Origin: Nitrospirota bacterium
GTDB lineage: Bacteria; Nitrospinota_A; UBA7883
DNA: 64,000 nucleotides
Assembly: GCA_024275315.1 (NCBI GenBank)
Contig: JAJRZK010000026.1
Coordinates: 42,501 to 106,500 of the forward strand
Direction of reading: 5' to 3'
The notes beneath the pieces were generated by a model. That model was not told the origin of the DNA. It searched no databases and was given only the letters and a program-made list of their open reading frames with translations. This document shows, in pieces, positions 40,926-50,314 of this stretch. The position numbers and the translations under genes were made by a program. Each line of letters starts with the position of its first letter. Within the stretch, counting starts at the first letter, position 1.

Positions 40926-42017
40926 CTAGCCCAAATTATAGTATGCCGATTTTTGTTTTGCTATCAGGGACTTTTTCAGTTTGTCCATGGCCTGCTTTTC
41001 ATCCATTACACCCTCGTCGATCATCTTTCGAACCGCCGTTACCAAAGCCTGCTGGCGATGAGGGTCGCGGCAGGACAGTATATGGTCGACTCCGGCCTCC
41101 ATCGCAAGCTGTGCCGCCTCTGAGTCCTCATATCGCCCGGTGATGGCTTTCATATCCATATCATCGGAGATAATGACACCTTGATAATTCATTCCGGCCC
41201 GCAAAACGTCTGTCAATATCTTCCTGGAAAGCGTGGCCGGATATTTGTCGTCAAGTTCGGGATACATAACATGCGCTGTCATAATAAACTCCACATCCTC
41301 GGTTACAGCCATTCTGAAGGGCGCAAGCTCCGCCCGGTTGAATCGTTCGGCCGGCCGGTCGTCCACAGGTAGGTTAAGATGGCTGTCCAGGCTCGTGTCC
41401 CCGTGACCGGGAAAATGCTTTGCGCAGGTCAGTATGCCAGCGCTCCGAAGCCCCTGGATGGCGGCGCGTCCCATCATTGTCACTTTTTCCGGGTCCGCCC
41501 CGAACGACCTGTCGCCGATTACCGGATTATCGCTGTTTGTGTCCAGGTCGAGTACCGGGGCGAAATCCAGGTTGAACCCCAGATTTTTCAGGGCCAGCCC
41601 CATCTGCGCATAGGTTTTTTTTACCCTTTTCTCGTCGCCGTCATCCGCCAGCTTTCGTGATGAGGGGAACTGGGGCAAACCGTTTTTTTCTGACGAGTCG
41701 CGCCGTTGCGCTACAGCGTCGGAGGGAAGGCGAGACACCCTTCCTCCCTCCTGGTCGCAAGCTACAAAAGGAGAAACGCCCGTTTCGTCTTCGCACAGCT
41801 TTTTTAAATCTGATATCAGTGTAGCTGTCTGGTCAGAGTTTACGATGTTCCGGCCAAACAGTATCACGCCGCCGGGCTTTAACCTGCGAAACCATGATCC
41901 CAGCTCCGGTGTGTATCTTGTCCCATCAAACCCGAACGTAAAAAACTGCCCGGCGATATCCGCCGATGAACGATCGTTGGCGAACGAGCCGAGCAAATTA
42001 TCAATCGTATCCGGCAC
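40926..42017 (-). CDS. nagZ: beta-N-acetylhexosaminidase, GH3 family
   Basis: CDQEGGRVSRLP, CAKHFPGHGDTSLDSHLNLP, VIISDDMDMKAI. Track ORF starts at 42191 inside the upstream gene; GTG at 42017 (VPDTIDNLLG...) is more plausible. Confidence 0.92.
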   Translation of the reverse strand: MPDTIDNLLGSFANDRSSADIAGQFFTFGFDGTRYTPELGSWFRRLKPGGVILFGRNIVNSDQTATLISDLKKLCEDETGVSPFVACDQEGGRVSRLPSDAVAQRRDSSEKNGLPQFPSSRKLADDGDEKRVKKTYAQMGLALKNLGFNLDFAPVLDLDTNSDNPVIGDRSFGADPEKVTMMGRAAIQGLRSAGILTCAKHFPGHGDTSLDSHLNLPVDDRPAERFNRAELAPFRMAVTEDVEFIMTAHVMYPELDDKYPATLSRKILTDVLRAGMNYQGVIISDDMDMKAITGRYEDSEAAQLAMEAGVDHILSCRDPHRQQALVTAVRKMIDEGVMDEKQAMDKLKKSLIAKQKSAYYNLG

Positions 42018-42022
42018 GGGAC

Positions 42023-43270
42023 TTATCCAACACCGATAATTCCGATCACCGCTCCGGTCATCATGGTCGCGTAGGTTCCGGCGATAATCGATTTGAAACC
42101 CAGCGAGACGATCTCGTTCCTGCGTTCCGGCGCCATCGCCCCCATCCCACCGATCATAATTCCAAGACTGCCAAGGTTTGCAAATCCGCACATGGCGTAG
42201 GTCATGATCATGGCCGATCGGGGACTAAGCGCGTCTTCTGGCAGTTTGGCCAGTTGCATATAGGCCAGAAACTCGTTCAGCACTGTCTTGACACCCATCA
42301 GTGACCCCGCAGTGACCGCCTCATTCCATGGTATTCCCATGAGCCAGACAAGGGGAGCCATAATGTACCCCAGGATTTTCTGCATTGTCACAGGTTCATC
42401 GCCCATGTCGGGCAAAAGCGCGAAACCCTGGTTAACAAGGCTGACAAGCGCGACAAGCACGATCAGCATGGCGACAATGTTTATAAGCAGGGTCACCCCT
42501 TCTAGCGTTCCTTTGGTGATGGCGTCCATGGATCCGCTGTATACCTGTGGCGGCTCCAGCTCGCCTGCGGTGGGGTCGCCTGTTTCGGGGACCATTAACC
42601 TGGAGATTGTTATCGCCGCCGGGGCGCTGATGATCGACGCTGTCAATATATGCCCCATCGCCGCAGGGATTATTGGGCCCAGTATGCTGGCGTATAGCAC
42701 CATCATGTTTCCAGCGATGGTAGCCATACCGCATGTCATGATGATAAACAGTTCGCTCCTGGTCATCTCTTTCAGATACGGGCGGATAAACAGGGGAGAT
42801 TCGATCATGCCCACAAAAATATTCGCCGCCGCGCCCAGCCCCACCGCTCCGCCAAGGTTCATAGCCTTGCGTAACACCCCGGATATGCCTTTTACTATCA
42901 GGGGGGCGATGCGCCAATAGAAAAACAACGATGAAATGGCGCTTACCACCAGGATCAGCGGAAGCGCCTGCAGGGCCAGAACGAAACTGGAGCCAGGGAA
43001 TTTTTCGTCAAAAGGCAATGGGCCGCCCCCCAAATATCCAAACACAAAAGCCGATCCGGCTTTGGCGGAGCTTTGAAACGCCATGGTAACCTTGTTTAGC
43101 AAAAGGAAAAAATCCTTGAATAGCGGGAATTTAGTTAGCGTTATGGCTATGGCCAACTGCAACACGATCCCTGTGACCACAGGCTTGATGCGCGCCTCTC
43201 TCCTGTTTTCGCTCATGATCCAGGCGAGAAAGCAAAAGGCGAACAGGCCAAAAACGCTCTGAATAACCAA
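42023..43270 (-). CDS. concentrative nucleoside transporter (NupC family)
   Basis: 415 aa; VFGYLGG, GLGAAANIFVGMIESPLFIRPYLKEMTRSELFIIMTCGMATIAGNMMVLYA, CGFANLGSLGIMIGG. Confidence 0.94.
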   Translation of the reverse strand: MVIQSVFGLFAFCFLAWIMSENRREARIKPVVTGIVLQLAIAITLTKFPLFKDFFLLLNKVTMAFQSSAKAGSAFVFGYLGGGPLPFDEKFPGSSFVLALQALPLILVVSAISSLFFYWRIAPLIVKGISGVLRKAMNLGGAVGLGAAANIFVGMIESPLFIRPYLKEMTRSELFIIMTCGMATIAGNMMVLYASILGPIIPAAMGHILTASIISAPAAITISRLMVPETGDPTAGELEPPQVYSGSMDAITKGTLEGVTLLINIVAMLIVLVALVSLVNQGFALLPDMGDEPVTMQKILGYIMAPLVWLMGIPWNEAVTAGSLMGVKTVLNEFLAYMQLAKLPEDALSPRSAMIMTYAMCGFANLGSLGIMIGGMGAMAPERRNEIVSLGFKSIIAGTYATMMTGAVIGIIGVG

Positions 43271-43605
43271 GTTTTTCTACAATCCCATAATCTGGTTCAA
43301 TTTATTAGCGCTAAATTATAACCCATCGGAAAGATAATCGGGATGTTTCGTACCAATGAGAGCACCTTCTTTACAGGATTGATGAAGATCTGAGAACTGG
43401 AGCGAACCACAATGTTGTTGTGTGGGACGTGATCTGCTATATTCAGTCATGATAATTGGTTAACAAGGACTTTTTCCAGGTTTGCCATCTTGATTATTGG
43501 GCGCCCGGATACATTCGGGAACGCGATGTTCACCGTATCAGGGAGATTTCGAAGGTGAATAAAAGTGCTCGGGGAACACAAAAATAAAGTTAAAGGGGGC
43601 TGCTA

Positions 43606-44328
43606 ATGAAAATCAAATTTTTTTATCTGGTGTTTTTTATGGTGGTGTTCGCCATGTTTTCCGGAGACGCTTATGCAAAAAAGCGCAAACCCGTAATTGG
43701 CGTGGACGAGTTTAAGAACAGCACCAACGCCTCATGGTGGAAAACTGGTGTTGGGCGCGATCTGGCCAATATGCTGTCGAACGAGTTGGGATCCTCCGGC
43801 AAATTCAAGGTTGTAGAACGGAAAAAAATCAGCTCTGTATTAAGAGAGCAGGACCTGGGCGCCTCGGGAAGGGTTCGCAAAGGCACCTCCGCCAAGATCG
43901 GCAATATCACAGGCGCTCAATACCTGGTCATGGGCACGGTTAGCTCATATGAAGAAGATACATCAACACGTAGCGGCGGGCTTAGTTTTAAAGGTATATC
44001 GATAGGGGGAAGCAAGAAGAAAGCTTATATAGCCATCGATCTTAGGGTGGTAAACACATCCACTGGTGACATAGACTACTTCAGGACTATTGAGGCTAAT
44101 TCGTCGAGCGGCGGCTTGAGCCTGGGATTTTTCAAGGGCGGACTCGGTGGCAGATTGGGCGGTACCAACAAGACTCCCGCAGGCAAGGCGATACGAGCTT
44201 GCATCATGGAGATTGTCGAGTATCTGGAATGCGCCATGGTAACCAAGGGGTCATGCCTGGATGATTACGCCGAAAAAGAGCGAAAACGTAAGGCGAAAAC
44301 CAAAAGCGCGATTTCACTTGATGAATAG
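43606..44328 (+). CDS. CsgG/HfaB-family protein with Sec signal peptide
   Basis: 240 aa; IGVDEFKNSTNASWWKTGVGRDLANMLSNELGSSGKFKVVERKKISSVLREQDLG...GAQYLVMGTVSSYEED typical of the CsgG fold; no lipobox Cys. Confidence 0.82.
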   Translation: MKIKFFYLVFFMVVFAMFSGDAYAKKRKPVIGVDEFKNSTNASWWKTGVGRDLANMLSNELGSSGKFKVVERKKISSVLREQDLGASGRVRKGTSAKIGNITGAQYLVMGTVSSYEEDTSTRSGGLSFKGISIGGSKKKAYIAIDLRVVNTSTGDIDYFRTIEANSSSGGLSLGFFKGGLGGRLGGTNKTPAGKAIRACIMEIVEYLECAMVTKGSCLDDYAEKERKRKAKTKSAISLDE

Positions 44329-44378
44329 TTTTTAATAGAGCCACTTGGAAAGAATCTGCAACAAACCGTGACTTTGCC

Positions 44379-44407
44379 AGCCCCGTCGATGTGGCGGGGC
44401 TTTTTAT
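44379..44407 (+). terminator. Rho-independent terminator downstream of csgG-like gene
   Basis: AGCCCCG-TCGATGTGG-CGGGGCT followed by TTTTAT; 7-bp GC-rich stem and T tract. Confidence 0.8.
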
Positions 44408-44413
44408 GTGAAC

Positions 44414-44569
44414 CTAGAAAATGCTGGTGACAAAGGGTTTGTATATTTTTTGCTCGTAAGCCCTGGCGGCTCTGAGCGCCTTTTCCTTGTTAAAAATATA
44501 ATTAAGGGAACAAAACACGTGAAGAGGGTTCAGGTAATGCCTGACCTTGTCCTTGATACTGACCTTCAT
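44414..44569 (-). CDS. small protein (51 aa), not in the supplied ORF track
   Basis: My translation: MKVSIKDKVRHYLNPLHVFCSLNYIFNKEKALRAARAYEQKIYKPFVTSIF; upstream AAAGGAG at plausible spacing; lies in an otherwise empty gap. Confidence 0.6.
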   Translation of the reverse strand: MKVSIKDKVRHYLNPLHVFCSLNYIFNKEKALRAARAYEQKIYKPFVTSIF

Positions 44570-44912
44570 TGCTCTTAAAGCTCCTTTCACAATTTCTTAT
44601 CGACAGGAGCGCGTCAATTGATAAACGCTGTTGTCGATATTTATAAGCATTTTTAATGCCAATCGTATCTATTTGAAAACATGGCGTCTTATACACTAAT
44701 GGCCCGCCAAAAAATTTAATTCTGCCCAAAAATGACAAAAAACGGAGTATATCACTACACATCCTGTGAACTAAATTCTTACTAAAGCACTGGCATATTG
44801 TGTTTGTGACAGTTTTATGCTATTTTTCACAGGTACGTAGGGCTGTGAGATATCAAGCTCTCACCGGTTGATCGACAGTGTCTGAGGGGGCTTGTTTTAC
44901 CAGGAAAAAGCT

Positions 44913-44929
44913 GGATCAGGGCCTGATCC
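44913..44929. repeat. inverted repeat GGATCAGG-G-CCTGATCC in the MCP leader
   Basis: Perfect 8-bp arms with 1-nt centre, ~100 bp before the MCP start. Confidence 0.5.
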
Positions 44930-45026
44930 TTACATCAAGAGATTAGCGTCATACAACAAATGGTTCCACTGGTTCCACCATATTTGATGTAATCTCCCAA
45001 AAGTAAAAACCAAAAGGGAAATTGAT

Positions 45027-47093
45027 ATGAAAAGTTTACAGGCGAAGCTGGTAAGCATGTTGTCATTGATGTTGGCGGTTTCTCTCTTATTGGCTATTTT
45101 TCTCATTTTTCAAGCTCGTTCTGAGCAAAACATGGCCGCCACCTACGAAATTATGGACAAGGTGGCCGGACATATGAATATGGCCGCGTCATGGCAAGCT
45201 ATCGAGCGTGGTGTCGGCGCAACTATATTGGGAAGCGCCAGCCCTCCATCGGGCCTGGTAAGAAAATTCCATGATTTAGGTGAAAAAGGTGACAAGGAAG
45301 TCCAGGAGGGGCTTGAATATGCCCAGAAGCTGATGGAGTTACTAGACGATTCAGACATGGCCCATGCCGTCAACACCTGGAAAAGCGCCTATGAACGATT
45401 GGTGGCGGCCCGGCCAAAAGTGGTGGGGCACTCTATAAAAATACCTGACTGGATAGAGGTTGCCACAAAAAATATCGAGGCCGAGTTTTTTGTGCGAGGG
45501 GTCACTTTTGAGCCAAGAAACCATAAAGAACAAGTTCTTCTGTATAACAGCGTTCTCAGGGCTAACGTGGCGACCCTTGCCGAGTACGCCGGGCGTGAAA
45601 GGGCGCTGTTAGGCGGCGCCATTGCGGCGAAAAATCCCCTGACTCAAGATGCAAAAGAAAAACTTAAAAGATTCAGAGCCTTCGTGGAAAGCGCGTCCAA
45701 ACAAATCCTGGCCATCAAGGATCTTGCAGGCACCCCTCCCGTGCTCGCACAGGCGATCACCAATTATGAAAACGAATTTTTGGGACCATACCAGGAGCTT
45801 CGGGAAAAAGTTTACAAGGTCAGCGATTTAAAACTTCGCAACAGGTACCGTTCCGGCGGAGTGATGACCGATGACGAGGCTCAATATCCGGTCGATGGAA
45901 GCCAATGGATCGCAAGAGCGACAAAAGCCATCAACTCGGCTTTGGCCATATCCAACATCGTAGGTGACTTGTCCAAGGAGGCTGTTAGGGAAATAAACAC
46001 ACAGGCCAGAAATTCGATCATTCTGAACACATCGCTTTTTTTAGCGTCGGTGTTGATCTTTTTTCTTGTCTTCATGTTTATCAGGCGTTCCGTGGTCAAT
46101 CCGATTTATACCATCATCGGCGCCCTTTCAGAGGGGAGCCAGCAGATAGCTTCAGCGTCGAGCGATATATCCAGCTCCAGCCAATCTCTGGCGGAAGGAT
46201 CGACCGAACAAGCGTCATCGTTGGAGGAAACCTCTTCCGCGCTTGACATGGTGGCTTCGCAGACCCGGCAAAACGCCGATAACGCCAACCAGGCCAATTC
46301 GCTTGCGTCGTCGACCAGGCACGACGCCGAAGAGGGCAACAAGACGATGGATGAAATGATCGAAGCCATGAAGGCCATCAATCGGTCTTCTGACGAGATA
46401 GGCAAAATCATCAAGGTCATCGAGGAGATAGCTTTTCAGACGAACCTGCTTGCCTTAAACGCCGCCGTTGAAGCCGCCAGGGCGGGGGAGCATGGCAAAG
46501 GATTCGCCGTAGTGGCCGAGGAAGTTAGAAACCTGGCGCAACGCTCCGCGACGGCGGCTAAAGACACGGCGTCGCTGATAGAAGACGCGGTAAAAAAAGC
46601 TGCAAGTGGCAGTGAGATGGCCAAGAAGGCCGGAGAGATGCTTGGTGGAATAGTCAAAAATGTCCAGAAAGTAACAGACATCGTCGCCGAGATAGCGGCC
46701 GCTTCCAACGATCAGGCCCAGGGAGTGGACCAGGTAAACACAGCCGTGGCGCAGATGGACAAGGTGACACAGCAAAACGCCGCGACCGCGGAAGAATCCG
46801 CCGCCGCGTCAGAGGAGTTGAACGCGCAGGCGGACAGCCTCAACGATATTGTGACCAAGCTTAACGCTCTGATAAGTGGGAGTTCGTCAGTCTCCGCAAC
46901 TGTTAGCTCCAGGAGTAGAGGAGCGCAAAGCGAAGTCCCCCGCAAGATGGCGCTTCCGGCTCACGCTCCTGCAAGACAGACCACGCCCGGCAAAACCCAT
47001 GTTGCAACAACCGCTCCTCGGCCGGCTCCAAACCCGGCCAGAGACAAAAGCGCGAACGACATCATCCCGATGGATGATTTTGAGGATTTTTAA
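45027..47093 (+). CDS. methyl-accepting chemotaxis protein with large periplasmic NIT-like sensor domain
   Basis: 688 aa; N-terminal TM, ~300-aa sensor, second TM, signalling hairpin [42 protein letters not shown]. Confidence 0.95.
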   Translation: MKSLQAKLVSMLSLMLAVSLLLAIFLIFQARSEQNMAATYEIMDKVAGHMNMAASWQAIERGVGATILGSASPPSGLVRKFHDLGEKGDKEVQEGLEYAQKLMELLDDSDMAHAVNTWKSAYERLVAARPKVVGHSIKIPDWIEVATKNIEAEFFVRGVTFEPRNHKEQVLLYNSVLRANVATLAEYAGRERALLGGAIAAKNPLTQDAKEKLKRFRAFVESASKQILAIKDLAGTPPVLAQAITNYENEFLGPYQELREKVYKVSDLKLRNRYRSGGVMTDDEAQYPVDGSQWIARATKAINSALAISNIVGDLSKEAVREINTQARNSIILNTSLFLASVLIFFLVFMFIRRSVVNPIYTIIGALSEGSQQIASASSDISSSSQSLAEGSTEQASSLEETSSALDMVASQTRQNADNANQANSLASSTRHDAEEGNKTMDEMIEAMKAINRSSDEIGKIIKVIEEIAFQTNLLALNAAVEAARAGEHGKGFAVVAEEVRNLAQRSATAAKDTASLIEDAVKKAASGSEMAKKAGEMLGGIVKNVQKVTDIVAEIAAASNDQAQGVDQVNTAVAQMDKVTQQNAATAEESAAASEELNAQADSLNDIVTKLNALISGSSSVSATVSSRSRGAQSEVPRKMALPAHAPARQTTPGKTHVATTAPRPAPNPARDKSANDIIPMDDFEDF

Positions 47094-47185
47094 TAGCGTA
47101 CTAAGGATCCCCGCCATCCGGGGTGTGGCTGGTTGTAAGCCGTGATGTTGGCAAACATCCAGGATGGCGTGTGTAGTTTTGTTGA

Positions 47186-47326
47186 TCAACCGCGGGGAAT
47201 CACTTTGGAAGAAGTGAAACGCGCAAGCTTGCGCGCCATGGTTTTCCCGGTCGGGAGGCCATGGATGGGACGATAAATCTCATGAATAACTTCCAGCTTT
47301 AGCTTGCAAAGCGCCAACGTTTCCAT
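47186..47326 (-). CDS. possible small ORF (46 aa), not in the supplied ORF track
   Basis: My translation METLALCKLKLEVIHEIYRPIHGLPTGKTMARKLARFTSSKVIPRG; GGA-rich sequence upstream; in the gap between MCP and yajC. Confidence 0.3.
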   Translation of the reverse strand: METLALCKLKLEVIHEIYRPIHGLPTGKTMARKLARFTSSKVIPRG

Positions 47327-47360
47327 TACCATTCCTGTTTACTTTTTTTAAGGGATCAAC

Positions 47361-47717
47361 ATGCTGACGGAATTGGCTTTACGTGTTGTCACTGCCCTGG
47401 CCCCGGCCCCGGAAGGAGCCCCGAGCACGGAGGGGCACGCCATGGTAATGGTAATTTTTTATGGCGGTCTTTTCGCCGTATTCTATTTTATGCTGATCCG
47501 TCCCCAGACAAAACGCACCAAGGAAGTGCAGGCGATGCAATCGAGCCTTGGCAAAGGCGATTCCGTCATTACTTCCAGCGGGATATACGGCACGATTTAC
47601 AAAATCAAGGATGATGTGGTCACTGTGCAGATCGCCGAAAATGTACGGGTGAAAATGCAAAGGTCCGCTATCACCGAGAGGTTGAAAGAGTCTGATTCAA
47701 ACAAGCTTGAAGGATAG
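47361..47717 (+). CDS. yajC: preprotein translocase subunit YajC
   Basis: 118 aa; FYFMLIRPQTKRTKEVQAMQSSLGKGDSVITSSGIYGTI; followed by secDF. Confidence 0.96.
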   Translation: MLTELALRVVTALAPAPEGAPSTEGHAMVMVIFYGGLFAVFYFMLIRPQTKRTKEVQAMQSSLGKGDSVITSSGIYGTIYKIKDDVVTVQIAENVRVKMQRSAITERLKESDSNKLEG

Positions 47718-49265
47718 ATGAACAAGGTTACTCTATGGCGGTTGGTGGCCATCCTGGCCGTGTTGGCGGTTTGCGCTGTTTCGGCCACCCCTTTAAATAA
47801 AAAGATCAATCTTGGCCTTGATTTGCAAGGTGGGATGCACCTGGTTTATGAAGTGGACGCTGACAAGGCGGTGCTGTCTTCTCTGGACAATCTTACGGAG
47901 GACCTGGAAAAGTTCCTGACAAGCAAGGATATAAAAGTCAGATCAATTGTTCGTGACGGTGAAAGAGTCATCCTGCATATTGGTAAAAAACAAATCCCGG
48001 ACGCCATGAAGGTCATAGAGGATGATTATGCCATCCTGGAGTTGAAAGGCCAGAACACCGATGAAGGCTCGCTGGTTTACTCGTTTACACAGGATTACAG
48101 GGACAGGGTGTTTGACAACGCGATTAGCCAGGCTTTGGAAACATTGCGCAACAGGGTGGACCAGTTCGGTGTGGCGGAGCCGACAATACAAAGCGAAGGC
48201 AAAAACCGGATATTGATCCAGCTCCCCGGAATAAAGGACAGGCGTCGCGCCATCAACCTGATCGGCAAAACCGCAAGGTTGGAGTTCAGAATGCTGGACG
48301 AAAAGACACCCGTGAGCGAGGCCCAGGAACGGGGCGCTCCAAAGGGAACGGAAATCCTGTACGAGAAACAGCTTGATCCGGTTACAAAAAAAGTGATAGG
48401 GAAAACACCCCATCTTGTAAAGAAAAAAGTTGAACTGACCGGCGGAATGCTGTCGAATGCGGAAGTCCGGATCAGCCAGATGAACATGCCATACGTCTCC
48501 ATCGATTTCAACAAGGAGGGGTCGAGAATATTCGCCAGGCTTACGTCCAATAACGTTGGTAAACGCATGGCGATAGTCCTCGACGGCAACGTCTATTCCG
48601 CCCCGGTGATAAGAGAGCGGATAACCGGCGGTTCGGCCATGATCGAGGGAAGTTTTTCCCATGAGGAGGCGAGGGATCTGGCTATCGTGCTGAGGGCGGG
48701 CTCCCTTCCCGCTCCGTTGATAAAGCTAGAAGAGCGATCCGTGGGGCCGTCTTTGGGGCAGGATTCCATCGACCGCGGCGTCAACTCCATCATCATCGGA
48801 GGTCTCATTGTTCTGGTGTTTATGCTGGTCTACTACAAGTTGGGCGGCATTTTCGCCGATATCGCCCTGCTGTTTAACATGGTTATACTGGCAGGCGCGC
48901 TCGCCTATTTCGGCGCCACGCTAACCCTGCCGGGGATCGCGGGAATTATACTTACGATCGGTATGGCTGTAGACGCCAACGTTCTTGTTTTCGAGCGGAT
49001 ACGGGAAGAAATCCGAAACGGAAAAACAGTTAGATCCGCCGTGGAGTCGGGTTTTTCAAAGGCGTTTCTGACTATTATCGACGCTAACGTAACCACCCTG
49101 ATCGCGGCGGTCGTCCTTTTTCAGTTTGGAACCGGCCCGGTCAAAGGCTTTGCGATAACGTTATCCATCGGCATAGTAGCGAGCATGTTCACCGCCGTAT
49201 TCGTGTCCCGCACATTTTTTAACTGGTACCTGGGCAACCGCAGAGTCACCAGGATTAGCATCTGA
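47718..49265 (+). CDS. secD: protein translocase subunit SecD
   Basis: 515 aa; KINLGLDLQGGMHLVYEV, LRAGSLPAPL, GPSLGQDSIDRGV, MAVDANVLVFERIREE. Confidence 0.97.
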   Translation: MNKVTLWRLVAILAVLAVCAVSATPLNKKINLGLDLQGGMHLVYEVDADKAVLSSLDNLTEDLEKFLTSKDIKVRSIVRDGERVILHIGKKQIPDAMKVIEDDYAILELKGQNTDEGSLVYSFTQDYRDRVFDNAISQALETLRNRVDQFGVAEPTIQSEGKNRILIQLPGIKDRRRAINLIGKTARLEFRMLDEKTPVSEAQERGAPKGTEILYEKQLDPVTKKVIGKTPHLVKKKVELTGGMLSNAEVRISQMNMPYVSIDFNKEGSRIFARLTSNNVGKRMAIVLDGNVYSAPVIRERITGGSAMIEGSFSHEEARDLAIVLRAGSLPAPLIKLEERSVGPSLGQDSIDRGVNSIIIGGLIVLVFMLVYYKLGGIFADIALLFNMVILAGALAYFGATLTLPGIAGIILTIGMAVDANVLVFERIREEIRNGKTVRSAVESGFSKAFLTIIDANVTTLIAAVVLFQFGTGPVKGFAITLSIGIVASMFTAVFVSRTFFNWYLGNRRVTRISI

Positions 49266-49267
49266 TC

Positions 49268-50209
49268 ATGAAAATAATTCAGCCCGGTTCCAATATAGAT
49301 TTTTTAGGAAAAAGGCGTATAGCGGCCGTTCTCTCTATCACTGCGATAGTAATTTCCATTTTGTCGCTGGTTATGCACGGCGGCCCGAACTATGGCATCG
49401 ATTTCAAGGGTGGGACCCTGGTGCAGATCAAGTTTTCCGGGCCGGCTCCGATCGCGGAAATGCGAAAGATAATCGCCCGGTTGAAAGTGGGCGATTTCAA
49501 CATACAGGAATTCGGCTCGCCCGATGAGCTCCTTATCAGGGTACAGAGGGTGGATGGAAACAACGGTGAAAGCCAGGCGGAAATCGTCGAAAAAGCCTTG
49601 CGCGAAAAATATGGCAAGAACTTCACCATAGACCGGGTGGAGATGGTCGGTCCCAAAGTCGGACGCGACCTGCGCGAAAAGGCTTTGTTGGCGCTTATCT
49701 ATTCTCTTCTTGGTATTCTCATCTATATTACTCTGCGGTTCGAGTTCCGGTTCGGCTTGGCGGCTATAATAGCTCTGGCCCACGACACTATAATAACAAT
49801 CGGTTTTTTTTCTGTGCTGGACAAGGAGTTTACCCTCACGGTTATCGCGGCGTTGCTGACGGTCATCGGCTACTCGCTCAACGATACGATAGTTGTATTC
49901 GACAGGGTGCGCGAGAACCTGCGGCTTAAAAGGGGCATGGAGATGGAATCGGTTTTCAATATCTCCATAAACCAGACCCTCAGCCGCACGCTTCTGACAT
50001 CTGGCACCACCATGGTCGTTATCCTGTCCATTTTTCTACTGGGCGGCGAAGTGATTCACGATTTTTCGTTCGCGCTGATCATCGGGATACTGGTGGGAAC
50101 CTATTCATCCATATTCATAGCCAGCCCGGTTATCCTTGTGTGGGAAAACATGTCCGCCAACCGTTACAAGGGTAAAAAACCCAGCGTGAGGAAAAGGAAA
50201 AAGGCGTAG
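49268..50209 (+). CDS. secF: protein translocase subunit SecF
   Basis: 313 aa; NYGIDFKGGTLVQIKF, GYSLNDTIVVFDRVRENLR, NQTLSRTLLTSGTT. Confidence 0.97.
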   Translation: MKIIQPGSNIDFLGKRRIAAVLSITAIVISILSLVMHGGPNYGIDFKGGTLVQIKFSGPAPIAEMRKIIARLKVGDFNIQEFGSPDELLIRVQRVDGNNGESQAEIVEKALREKYGKNFTIDRVEMVGPKVGRDLREKALLALIYSLLGILIYITLRFEFRFGLAAIIALAHDTIITIGFFSVLDKEFTLTVIAALLTVIGYSLNDTIVVFDRVRENLRLKRGMEMESVFNISINQTLSRTLLTSGTTMVVILSIFLLGGEVIHDFSFALIIGILVGTYSSIFIASPVILVWENMSANRYKGKKPSVRKRKKA

Positions 50210-50314
50210 CGCCACAGCCGTTTCCACGCTCTTTCGGAGGTGGAACCAATATATTTCTGTCATAATCCATCCCGAACAACGTCTGGCTGTCCAGCCGCCG
50301 GCTTCATGGCTGGA

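Noticed and set aside
42018-42191. 58-codon N-terminal extension of the nagZ ORF
   Set aside because: Overlaps the NupC-type gene in another frame and has non-protein-like composition; GTG 42017 is a better start.
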